Shown here: positions 56,003 through 64,000 of the stretch, piece by piece
Numbering within the stretch: position 1 is the stretch's first letter
How the letters are laid out: the number at the start of each line of letters is the position of its first letter
Source of the DNA: Scytolyngbya sp. HA4215-MV1
GTDB lineage: Bacteria; Cyanobacteriota; Cyanobacteriia; Leptolyngbyales; Leptolyngbyaceae
Reading direction: 5' to 3'
Assembly (NCBI GenBank): GCA_019359045.1
Contig: JAHHIA010000008.1
Location: 124,001 to 188,000, forward strand
Length of the DNA stretch: 64,000 bases
Program-made: the position numbers and the translations under genes
Notes under the pieces: model-generated
What the model saw: the letters and a program-made list of their open reading frames with translations, nothing else
What the model was told of the DNA's origin: nothing
Databases searched by the model: none

Positions 56003-57850
56003 GTGAATCATCGATTTAATCTTCCCTTTGGATTTAAGCTAGGGCTTTCAATTTCACTCCTGTCAGTTGGCATCATGGTAGGAAGTCTTTACTTCTTCTA
56101 CTCCACCGCTCACAAACTCCTACTGAATCAAGTCGCAGAGCAATTGAAAAACGTGGGTCGTACCAGTACTTTCTTGTTTGACTTACCAGCTAAAGAGAGT
56201 ATTCAACGCCTCAAACAGTTGAGTGAAGAACAATCAATCCCAATCACACCAGATTTGTTAAATATGCAACCTGGTAAGACGAAACAGAGTTTATCGATCG
56301 AGGTTGCTGATCGCTTAATGCAATCGGCAGACTTCCAACGACTAGTTCAGATTTTGAGAAAAATCGCTGAAGCTAGTCGTCAAACCGCGCTACCGCCTCA
56401 ATCCACGTATAAACAGCCCACCTTGGGAGAGAAGCCCAATCCTGTGACGATTTCAACCTATTTAATGGTGCCTGTACCACAGTCCCCCGATCATCAGTTA
56501 GTCAAATTTATTGCTTCAGGGTTTTATGAGCCGATCGGCAACTGGCCTGGAAATCCAATTGGGAACTTGTACCGAATTCCTGATCCGGCATTTGTTACTG
56601 CCTTTAAAGGAGAAGCGCAAACTGGACAGCAGTTTTATACCGATCGCTGGGGAACCTGGTTAACAGCGGTTGTCCCGGTTCAAGATACGGATGGTCAAAC
56701 GATCGCGCTGATTGGGCTGGATTATGATGCCACTGATGTCGCGCATCGAATTAAACAGCTGCAATTTATCTGCTTAAGCCTGATTGCTATTGGCATTGGA
56801 CTATCCGTTTTGCTTTCCTATGTGCTGGCTCGTTGGTTCGGGTACCCGATCGCCCAACTGCAAAATGCTGCCCAAAAAGTTCAAAACCGAGATTACAGAG
56901 CCACTGTAGACTGCAAAAGGAGTGACGAGCTAGGATTTCTCGCCCACACATTCAACAGTATGGTGGCAGAAATTCGTCATTACGCAGCTTCCTTACAGGA
57001 AAAGAATCAAGAACTTGAGACGCGAGTTGCCGAACGAACGATTGAACTAAGAGCCGCCAACCAGGAGATTACCCGACTGAATCAACAATTGCAGGCAGAA
57101 AACCGCCGTATAGGGTATGAACTCAGTGTTGCTCGACATCTCCAACAAATGTTGCTCCCTAAACCCCACGAACTGAGCCAGATTGCGGGGTTGGATATCT
57201 CTGGTTCTATGGAACTGGCGGCTGAAGTGGGTGGTGATTACTACGATGTTCTCCATGAGAACGGTCAAGTCAAAATTGGCATTGGTGACGTTGACGGACA
57301 TGGGCTTTCGGCTGCTGTACTGTCCCTGATGCTACAAACTGCAATTCACACCTTGCAACAAAGCCACGAAACTGACTCGATAGAACTTCTGGATAGACTA
57401 AATCGCACTTTATACGCCAGTTTGCAGCGTATGGGGGTGCGAACAACAATTACCTTAGCGCTTTTAGATTACCAAAACGGTGCGGTAAAGGTTAGCGGTC
57501 AGCATGAAGAAATTCTGGTGGTACGGGCAGATGGCGCGATCGAACGGATTAACACACTCAACCTTGGCATTCCCCTGGGATTAAATCTCAACATTGCTCA
57601 ATTTATTAACCAGGTTGAGATACAACTCAATCGCGGCGATGGTATCGTTCTCTATACGGATGGCATTACGGCTGCTGAAAATAATGTCTGTCAGCGATAT
57701 GGACTGGATCGGCTTTGTCAGGTCATTAGCCAGTCCTGGAAGGGTTCAGCCGATACGGTCAAGGCTTCTATCCTGGCGGATGTTCATTGTCATATTGGAA
57801 ATCAAAAAGTAGCGGACGATATCACCTTACTCGTGATCAAACAGAAGTAG
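56003..57850 (+). CDS. Membrane sensor with SpoIIE-type PP2C phosphatase
   Basis: Two helices (about residues 16-40 and 253-277) enclose a periplasmic sensor (LLNQVAEQLKNVGRTSTFLFD; TDRWGTWLTAVVPV, dCache/CHASE-like). HAMP (about 278-330) and a coiled coil (330-375) lead to a SpoIIE/RsbU phosphatase domain (about 385-615). Metal-binding motifs GGDYYDV, IGDVDGHG and VADDITLLVI are intact. Such enzymes dephosphorylate anti-sigma-factor antagonists, or other Ser/Thr targets, on a signal. A GTG at 55979 is in frame; the GTG at 56003 is preferred because AAGG (55991-55994) lies eight bases before it and it avoids a 23-base overlap with the regulator gene. Confidence 0.88.
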   Translation: MNHRFNLPFGFKLGLSISLLSVGIMVGSLYFFYSTAHKLLLNQVAEQLKNVGRTSTFLFDLPAKESIQRLKQLSEEQSIPITPDLLNMQPGKTKQSLSIEVADRLMQSADFQRLVQILRKIAEASRQTALPPQSTYKQPTLGEKPNPVTISTYLMVPVPQSPDHQLVKFIASGFYEPIGNWPGNPIGNLYRIPDPAFVTAFKGEAQTGQQFYTDRWGTWLTAVVPVQDTDGQTIALIGLDYDATDVAHRIKQLQFICLSLIAIGIGLSVLLSYVLARWFGYPIAQLQNAAQKVQNRDYRATVDCKRSDELGFLAHTFNSMVAEIRHYAASLQEKNQELETRVAERTIELRAANQEITRLNQQLQAENRRIGYELSVARHLQQMLLPKPHELSQIAGLDISGSMELAAEVGGDYYDVLHENGQVKIGIGDVDGHGLSAAVLSLMLQTAIHTLQQSHETDSIELLDRLNRTLYASLQRMGVRTTITLALLDYQNGAVKVSGQHEEILVVRADGAIERINTLNLGIPLGLNLNIAQFINQVEIQLNRGDGIVLYTDGITAAENNVCQRYGLDRLCQVISQSWKGSADTVKASILADVHCHIGNQKVADDITLLVIKQK

Positions 57851-57858
57851 TTAGTTTA

Positions 57859-57937
57859 ATGTCACAGTCATTTCTCTGCTTTTTCTAACCAGGCCCTTTA
57901 ACCGTGACAAATGTCATGCTGAAAAGACGTGACATTT
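57859..57937. promoter_or_regulatory. Cluster of TGTCA/TGACA half-sites upstream of the DUF4278 gene
   Basis: ATGTCAC (57859-57865), the palindrome TGACAAATGTCA (57905-57916) and TGACATTT (57930-57937) put four copies of one 5-bp motif within 80 bases. AAATGTCA (57909-57916) also pairs with TGACATTT. The arrangement suggests an operator for a dimeric regulator. Confidence 0.45.
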
Positions 57938-58037
57938 AGGCGATGTGAACAACAATTCCTCTGGGGTAACTTAAAACCATCCAATTGAGACCGCTTTCAA
58001 GCCCCCGGCATCCGCTAATGGATAAGGAATTGCAATT

Positions 58038-58229
58038 ATGAAACTGATCTATCGAGTGCAAGTTCATGAGTATACTCCTGCTCTTGTGCCCCCTTGCCAT
58101 CAACCCCGTGCCATCAACTGGCGATTCTGTAACTCATCAAAACTATACGAATCTACCCCTGTTCCGGCTCCACCTTACTGTAAGCCTCATGCAATAAACT
58201 GGCGATTCTGTAATTCGTCAAAAGTATAG
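58038..58229 (+). CDS. Small DUF4278-like protein with internal duplication
   Basis: The N-terminus MKLIYRVQVHEYTPALVP and the AINWRF core resemble DUF4278, a small cyanobacterial family (typically MKLTYRGVSYE...WRF). Here the second half repeats the first: PRAINWRFCNSSK and PHAINWRFCNSSK, 28 residues apart. DNA is also duplicated (CTGGCGATTCTGTAA in each). 63 residues, four cysteines. The gene is downstream of a TGTCA cluster. DUF4278 function is unknown. Assignment rests on a short motif. Confidence 0.6.
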   Translation: MKLIYRVQVHEYTPALVPPCHQPRAINWRFCNSSKLYESTPVPAPPYCKPHAINWRFCNSSKV

Positions 58230-58291
58230 TAATACTTCATCTTAGTTCCATCATCACTGCACAAGAAATGCCCTAATTTGAATGAACTCGA

Positions 58292-58552
58292 ATGGGCAGT
58301 TTAGTCAACATGGAAATGATAGGTGAAGCAATCATGCGTGGACAAACTATCGCTATAGAGACTCGTACCGGAACTCCCAGTTCAACAGTTACAGCGAGTG
58401 TTGATACAAATTTGACGATCGTAGGCATGATTATTCTTCTATTGCCATTTGCATTAATGATCGGAATGACCATCCGGCAACAATATTGCAAGCAAGTGGT
58501 GAAAAAGCGCATTGCCAAACTGGAGAAAATGTGGCAACTCAATTTGCGCTAA
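58292..58552 (+). CDS. Small single-pass membrane protein, unknown
   Basis: 86 residues with one clear helix (LTIVGMIILLLPFALMIGMT, about 43-62) between a polar N-terminus and a very basic C-terminus (CKQVVKKRIAKLEKMWQLN), so probably C-in. ATGs at 58310 or 58316 are alternative starts; none has a strong ribosome site. Conserved context with the neighbours is the main reason to call it. I recognise no family. Confidence 0.5.
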   Translation: MGSLVNMEMIGEAIMRGQTIAIETRTGTPSSTVTASVDTNLTIVGMIILLLPFALMIGMTIRQQYCKQVVKKRIAKLEKMWQLNLR

Positions 58553-58619
58553 ACATCGATTGGGCTACCAGTCCTTACACGTTTATCCTTCTCACTTTGA
58601 TTAAGCGCTGGCACCCGTT

Positions 58620-58889
58620 ATGGTTCACAGCTTAAAGATCAAAAGGAAGTTGCTTCTAGTCAAATACTTAAGGGCATCGAGCAGTACTTGTGCTGTGATA
58701 GGAGGCATTTTACTCGCCGCCAAAGTTGCCTTGAGTGGATACGGATTTATCTTTCTGGCACTCAGTTCCAGTCAAATGCTCTTAGCTAGCATCTTAAGCA
58801 ATGACCGGAGCATGATGATTTACTCTGCTTCTCTTTTTCTATTTGTTGATTGTTTAGGGATCTACAGATGGATATTCAATCAAACCTGA
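58620..58889 (+). CDS. Small multi-pass membrane protein, unknown
   Basis: 89 residues with two or three hydrophobic segments ([54 protein letters not shown]). The N-terminus is basic ([13 protein letters not shown]). It overlaps the next gene by 22 bases, which supports real coding. Function unknown. Confidence 0.55.
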   Translation: MVHSLKIKRKLLLVKYLRASSSTCAVIGGILLAAKVALSGYGFIFLALSSSQMLLASILSNDRSMMIYSASLFLFVDCLGIYRWIFNQT

Positions 58890-59440
58890 CTTTTCAATCT
58901 CAGCAAACGAAGACTGATCCTGAAGAACTCGATCGTTTTAGTGATTTGGATAGCTACACTCTGCATGAGGCGGTACAACGATTATTCATTGATTGTCAAG
59001 CTGATGTGCCCTTCATCATCTGGTTGCTGGAAAATCCGGCTAGTCCGATCGCCCTGCCCGGCAAAATCGACCTCTACGGGCATGACTGCATCCATGTAAT
59101 GCTGGGTCGAGCCGGACATTCCCTGGCAGAGGAAGCCTTTGTCATCGGCTTCACGATGGGCAACGATCTCCAGACAAACTGGTTCCATCAACTGCTTTTC
59201 AAGTTGATTTCGTCAAGTTTGTATCCCAAGAAATATCGTTTCTCCTGGAAGGATTTTCGATCCTTTGATGTGGGATTCTTCTATGGTCGATCGATGCAGT
59301 TTAGCAATCTCAATCGCATTGACTTTAGCGCCTATCAAAACTACACCGTCTCACAAGTGAAGCGACAGTTTGGTATCTCTAAAGAGAACGAAACTGAACT
59401 GCTGAAATCTTTCAATTCCTATTATGCAGTACAGAACTAG
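58868..59440 (+). CDS. Coq4-like protein with H-D-x-x-H-(x)11-E motif
   Basis: The segment [21 protein letters not shown] holds the exact zinc motif of COQ4 (His-Asp-x-x-His, then 11 residues, then Glu), near residues 72-90. COQ4 organises ubiquinone biosynthesis in mitochondria and some proteobacteria. The rest ([47 protein letters not shown]) is helical. Cyanobacteria make plastoquinone, so the role must differ or be ancestral. A TTG at 58850 is in frame, but ATG 58868 has AGGGA seven bases upstream (58856-58860). It overlaps the small membrane protein gene by 22 bases. The family call is motif-based. Confidence 0.6.
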   Translation: MDIQSNLTFQSQQTKTDPEELDRFSDLDSYTLHEAVQRLFIDCQADVPFIIWLLENPASPIALPGKIDLYGHDCIHVMLGRAGHSLAEEAFVIGFTMGNDLQTNWFHQLLFKLISSSLYPKKYRFSWKDFRSFDVGFFYGRSMQFSNLNRIDFSAYQNYTVSQVKRQFGISKENETELLKSFNSYYAVQN

Positions 59441-59449
59441 CTCATCCTC

Positions 59450-60886
59450 ATGCCCCCACTGCCCCTATCTATGAATAAGCTAAAAACACCCCATGCCAAG
59501 CCAATCGCCTTGGCATGGTCAGAGAGAATCAGTCAATTTTTTCGGTTTGAACAGTTAGGCACCAACTACCGCACTGAATTGCTTGCCAGCCTGACTACCT
59601 TTATGACAACGGCTCCCATCCTGGTGGTCAATGCTCATATTTTGGGGAATGCCGTTTTTCTAAATCAGACAGGTGATCTGTTTGAGCAAATTTTGGTTGC
59701 GATTGTGCTTTGCTCTGCGGTTGCCAGCATTTTGATGGGACTGCTGGCAAATTATCCCTTTGCACTGGGTCCCGGCACTGGTACTGCTGCCTTATTTGCC
59801 TTTTCGATCGTCCTGAACATGGGCATGAATTGGCGATTGGCATTCACCGCCGCTCTGGTAGAAGGCATTCTCTTTACCGCGTTGTCGATGAGTCGGTTTC
59901 GTCATCAATTGAATGATGCCATTCCCGCATCGCTGAAACAGGCAATGGTTGTTGGTTTAGGATTATTTCTTTCCTACATTGCAGTTTCGGGCAAAATAAC
60001 TGCCCCAAATTTGGGCACAGGGATTATTGTTGCCAGCAGCGCCACCACTACGGCTCTAGGATCTTTGAAACAACCAGCAACCCTGATTGCCATTTTGGGC
60101 ATCTTGCTCACCATGATGCTAGTCGTTCGACGAATGAAAGGGGCTTTGTTGCTGGGTATTTTTGGCACGGCAATGCTCGGCTGGCTCTGGGGCATTGCGC
60201 CGTTACCTCAGGGGATTCTGACGCTGCCACAATTGCCGCTGAATCTGATGGGACAGGCGATCGTTGGGGTGCAATATCTCACCTGGTCCCAACTTGGCAA
60301 CTTTGTTGCTGTCGTCTTTATTCTGCTGTTTGTTTCCCTGTCGGATACCTTCAGTTCTCTTAATGTTTTGGGACGCCAGGTCGATCGGGTAAAGCCGGAC
60401 GGAGAATTGCATCGCCCCCAGCAAGCCTTGCTCTCCAATACCCTCAGTACCGTGTTTGGCGCTATGGTAGGCAGTGTTCCCGTAATTCCCTATCTAGAAT
60501 CGGCCTCTGGCATTTTTGAAGGGGGACGCAGTGGCTTTGTCTCGATCGTCGTGGCAATTTTGTTTCTGATTTCGGCGCTGTTCGCACCCTTGTTTGCCGC
60601 CATTCCTGCCTTTGCGACCGCTCCAGTGCTGATCATGATTGGTGTATTGATGATGAGTTGTGTTCGCTTCATTGACTGGAACGACATGACGGAGGCAATT
60701 CCAGCGTTCATGGTCATTTTGATGATGCCGCTCACATTTTCTGTCGCGGATGGCATGGCAGCAGGATTCATTGCCCATGCGGTGGTTAAAGTTGCCCAAC
60801 GAAATCAACGACAAGGATTGCGATCTAGCTTATTGTTGGCAGCGATCGCTGTTGCTTACTTCATTTTGATCACTTGGCAAGCTTGA
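59450..60886 (+). CDS. AzgA/NCS2-type purine permease
   Basis: A 478-residue transporter of about 12-14 helices. Family motifs: GTNYRTELLASLTTFMTTAPI (GTnxrTE start of the first helix), GPGTGTAALFAF where most AzgA proteins have GMGLNAYFA, and ESASGIFEGGRSGFVSIVVA near the substrate site. AzgA members import hypoxanthine, adenine and guanine. ATG 59471 (MNKLKTP) is an alternative start. The variant GPGTG loop could change substrate range. It ends five bases before an IS1 remnant. Not clearly part of the preceding cluster. Confidence 0.85.
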   Translation: MPPLPLSMNKLKTPHAKPIALAWSERISQFFRFEQLGTNYRTELLASLTTFMTTAPILVVNAHILGNAVFLNQTGDLFEQILVAIVLCSAVASILMGLLANYPFALGPGTGTAALFAFSIVLNMGMNWRLAFTAALVEGILFTALSMSRFRHQLNDAIPASLKQAMVVGLGLFLSYIAVSGKITAPNLGTGIIVASSATTTALGSLKQPATLIAILGILLTMMLVVRRMKGALLLGIFGTAMLGWLWGIAPLPQGILTLPQLPLNLMGQAIVGVQYLTWSQLGNFVAVVFILLFVSLSDTFSSLNVLGRQVDRVKPDGELHRPQQALLSNTLSTVFGAMVGSVPVIPYLESASGIFEGGRSGFVSIVVAILFLISALFAPLFAAIPAFATAPVLIMIGVLMMSCVRFIDWNDMTEAIPAFMVILMMPLTFSVADGMAAGFIAHAVVKVAQRNQRQGLRSSLLLAAIAVAYFILITWQA

Positions 60887-60891
60887 ATGCC

Positions 60892-61005
60892 GCGAAAGGT
60901 TACCGCGCGATGGTCGCCCACCACCCAGCCCAGAATTCCTGGTGCTAAGTGATCCACCGCTGTCCAAATTCACAGCTTATTCTGCTTTCTGCCGGCGAAG
61001 GACAC
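60892..61005 (-). pseudogene. IS1-family transposase remnant
   Basis: Read on the minus strand this gives VSFAGRKQNKL, a TGA, then IWTAVDHLAPGILGWVVGD and HRAVTF, matching the DDE core of IS1-type transposases (for example SFVGxKKNKxWIWxAVDxxxGxILGWVxGD). The TGA replaces the usual Trp. Only about 38 codons remain, bounded by the permease stop on the left and a repeat family B end on the right. It marks an old, truncated insertion. Confidence 0.75.
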
Positions 61006-61009
61006 CCTT

Positions 61010-61030
61010 AATTAAGGCTACCTACTACTG
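61010..61030 (+). repeat. Dispersed repeat family B, partial end
   Basis: AATTAAGGCTACCTACTAC matches the right end of family B (AATTAGGGCTACCTACTTA at 20890-20908). The rest of the element is absent. It touches the IS1 remnant. Confidence 0.5.
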
Positions 61031-61104
61031 TAGTGAGACTGCTACGACATTTGGGAAGGGATTCTTCAGGTCGTCTATCTTCTCAATTTGATCTTGAATT
61101 CCAG

Positions 61105-61176
61105 AGCCCTTGACGAGGATTGAACTCGTGACCTCACCCTTACCAAGGGTGTGCTCTACCACTGAGCTACAAGGGC
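61105..61176 (-). tRNA. tRNA-Thr (GGT)
   Basis: Minus strand: acceptor GCCCTTG/CAAGGGC, anticodon arm CACCC-TTGGTAA-GGGTG with anticodon GGT, T arm CACGAGTTCAATCCTCGT. 72 bases, discriminator T, no encoded CCA. Confidence 0.95.
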
Positions 61177-61266
61177 AAACCAAAGCTATGAGCTTTAAGC
61201 CAGAAGCTTTGAACTGAAACCAATCTGCTCAAAACTCAGCATTCTTCGCTCATAACTTTTCGCGGA

Positions 61267-61348
61267 TGGGCCGGGCTGGATTTGAACCAGCGTAGGCGTA
61301 GCCAGCGGATTTACAGTCCGCCCCCATTAACCACTCGGGCACCGACCC
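61267..61348 (-). tRNA. tRNA-Tyr (GTA)
   Basis: Minus strand: acceptor GGGTCGG/CCGGCCC with one T-G pair, anticodon arm GCGGA-CTGTAAA-TCCGC with anticodon GTA, a long class II variable arm, and T arm GCTGGTTCAAATCCAGC. 82 bases. It lies about 90 bases from tRNA-Thr, and the two are probably cotranscribed (tRNA-Tyr first). Confidence 0.95.
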
Positions 61349-61444
61349 ATGCGTTCCACGGAAATCAATAGTAGCACAGCAAACAGATCACTCAAAGCCT
61401 TTTTCGATGATTTCTTACAGATCAATTGGCAAAAAAGGGGCAAA

Positions 61445-62626
<1,182 letters not shown>

Positions 62627-62749
62627 TTATAGGGCTATTTAGAGCAGCCTACTGCAATAGAGTACTCAAAAATGATAACTTCCCTACTCAAGCTGCGCTG
62701 TGTTGACGTCAATAAATGAGTCGGAAAACGAAAATTTTTCAGGGAGAAA

Positions 62750-63532
62750 TTATGATGACGGGGAGGTTTTGCCATCTAGTTTGCCGACTCGTAGCGGGAT
62801 TGACCACTGGATCAATTGGGTTGGTTGCACGGCGTGCCAAGCTTGTTTTAGACGATCTGAGACTTGGGCAATTTGGTCTAAGCCGTTTTGCTCAATATAG
62901 CGTTGGGTCGCAGACCAGGTGAAGAGGTAGCCCAGTAGATGGTCGATCGTCCACTCAATTTGCATGGACCAGGGGGGAGCGGTGATTTCGGTAAAAGGAA
63001 ATGGGATGGTTTGATAGCGTTGGTTCACCAGTTCGCGTTCGGGAGGCCAAAAGGGTTCGGTCAGGTCATGAAACGCTTGCAAAGGGATCTGGATCGATTC
63101 TGGAGCCTGAGGAATTGTGAAAAGGTCGTAACACCAGACTGCCAGGATGGCGGTGGGCTTTGCAACTCGGCGTACTTCGGTATAGAAGGCTTCCAGGTTA
63201 AACCAGTGTAAAGCTTGCCCGACGGTAATCAAATCCATCGATTGGTCGGGCAGTTGACTGGCTTCGGCAGGGGCGATCGTGTAGTGGATGCGATCGTGCG
63301 GAAAAGTTTGGGCGATTTGCTTGGCGCTGGCATCGGTGGCGTAGATTTGCTGGAAATGGGGAGCCAGACTGAGGGCAACTTGTCCATTGCCTGTGGCGCA
63401 GTCCCAAGCGTTGTCGTGATGGGGACAAAGGCTTGCCAGGTAGGTAAACAGGGTTTCGGGATAGTGGGGACGGTAGCGAGCATAATCGCCTGCCTGCTTA
63501 GAAAAGTAATCCTTAAACGATAGAGGGGTCAT
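62750..63532 (-). CDS. Class I SAM-dependent methyltransferase
   Basis: Motif I WDCATGNGQVALSLAPHF (about residues 43-60), motif II IYATDASAKQI, and QALHWFNLEAFYTEVRRV (motif IV region) define a Methyltransf_11-type fold. The N-terminal FKDYFSKQAGDYARYRPHYPETLF matches the subgroup that includes trans-aconitate methyltransferase-like proteins. 260 residues. The substrate is unknown. The ATG at 63532 lies 17-20 bases inside the 3' end of the TetR gene, so the pair is cotranscribed, suggesting that the regulator controls this enzyme. Confidence 0.9.
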   Translation of the reverse strand: MTPLSFKDYFSKQAGDYARYRPHYPETLFTYLASLCPHHDNAWDCATGNGQVALSLAPHFQQIYATDASAKQIAQTFPHDRIHYTIAPAEASQLPDQSMDLITVGQALHWFNLEAFYTEVRRVAKPTAILAVWCYDLFTIPQAPESIQIPLQAFHDLTEPFWPPERELVNQRYQTIPFPFTEITAPPWSMQIEWTIDHLLGYLFTWSATQRYIEQNGLDQIAQVSDRLKQAWHAVQPTQLIQWSIPLRVGKLDGKTSPSS

Positions 63533-64000
63533 TGGGGGGCATTGCTCCGTTCAAAATGCAGTGCAAGAGTCCATCAATCAATCGTTCTTTTGCCATGGGC
63601 ATGGTGTGTTTGCCTTGCAGCAGTTCTTGTGCCAGAACAAAAGATGATAATGAGCCGAAAAAGATGCGGGCGATCGCGTCTGGATCAGCAATTTTGAGTT
63701 CTGGATGTTGTACAAAATAAGCGCCCAAGCTGGAATAGCCATACTGCAAGACGGTTCGTCCGTAAAGTTGTGCCAGTTCTGGGAAGCGTGCCGATTCTGC
63801 AATGACGAGTCGGATAAACGCGATATATTCCGGATCATCCATTTTAGCGAGAAAAGTTTCTGCTAAACGCCGCAGCACTACGCAAGGTTCTCCCTGAAAC
63901 GGCTGGGCAGGCAATTCTGACTGTAAGCGATGGATGGTGACCCGCTCAATCAACGCGGTGAATAATCCTTCTTTATCCTGAAAGTGGCTATAAATTGTTT
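63513..64000 (-). CDS. TetR/AcrR-family regulator (5' end outside window)
   Basis: At the window edge the minus-strand frame reads TIYSHFQDKEGLFTALIERVT, the end of the TetR helix-turn-helix (usual TIYxYFxxKExLFxAL), followed by a long ligand-binding domain with a TetR_C-like part (FAR-like RLVIAESARFPELAQLYGRTVL; IARIFFGSLSSFVLAQELL). The N-terminal helices are missing from the window. Its stop overlaps the start of the methyltransferase gene. Confidence 0.85.
   Translation of the reverse strand, partial: TIYSHFQDKEGLFTALIERVTIHRLQSELPAQPFQGEPCVVLRRLAETFLAKMDDPEYIAFIRLVIAESARFPELAQLYGRTVLQYGYSSLGAYFVQHPELKIADPDAIARIFFGSLSSFVLAQELLQGKHTMPMAKERLIDGLLHCILNGAMPPNDPSIV

Overview
The window is chromosomal DNA from a cyanobacterium. 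Plastoquinone/photosynthesis genes (petH with a phycobilisome-linker domain, prk, ndhN), cyanobacterium-specific regulators (PlmA-type GntR protein, SphR/SphS, a CyaB-type cyclase), a CAAD domain inside valyl-tRNA synthetase, and frequent GCGATCGC (HIP1) octamers all agree. Dense signalling genes, many intergenic repeats and two type IV pilus retraction ATPases suggest a filamentous, surface-motile lineage (Leptolyngbya-like), but the species cannot be fixed from the sequence alone.

Layout. 0-4.3 kb: a PilT-family ATPase, a protein that ends in a KaiB-like domain, and a secreted GH16 glycosidase. 4.6-9.5 kb (minus): ccs1/ccdA for cytochrome c maturation, then sucC/sucD. 9.6-16.6 kb (minus): zinc membrane peptidase, a low-complexity anchored protein, the lptA-lptB-lptF lipopolysaccharide export operon, and a DUF58-DUF309 pair. 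17.3-27.3 kb: second pilT, typA, divergent petH and prk, and valS. 27.6-31.7 kb: a coiled-coil protein made of exact 28-residue repeats, plmA, an EAL protein, and a repeat-rich gap. 31.7-44.2 kb: phoX, recN, a GAF-GAF-PAS adenylate cyclase, aroE, ndhN and the phosphate two-component pair sphR-sphS. 45-49.8 kb: rRNA pseudouridine synthase, RodZ-like protein, rsmD, a decayed Uma2 gene, and an M23 peptidase. 50-58 kb: tRNA-Arg and a signalling island (CHASE4-type hybrid kinase divergent from a REC-kinase, LuxR regulator and SpoIIE phosphatase). 58-61 kb: small membrane proteins, a Coq4-like protein, a purine-type permease and an IS1 remnant. 61.1-64 kb: tRNA-Thr, tRNA-Tyr, a CBS-domain membrane protein, a methyltransferase and a TetR regulator cut by the window end.

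How genes may work together. SphS-SphR probably controls phoX, whose upstream region has TTAA-centred motifs resembling a Pho box. petH and prk feed the Calvin cycle from photosynthetic electron transport. The lpt genes form a compact operon. The 54.2-57.9 kb kinase, regulator and phosphatase genes are contiguous and look like one pathway.

Least explained features: the KaiB-domain protein beside pilT; the Coq4-motif protein in an organism group that makes plastoquinone; three families of short dispersed repeats, one of which abuts the IS1 remnant; the loop insertions in SphR and SphS; and the tandem-repeat coiled-coil protein. No CRISPR array, rRNA operon, prophage or intact transposon was seen.
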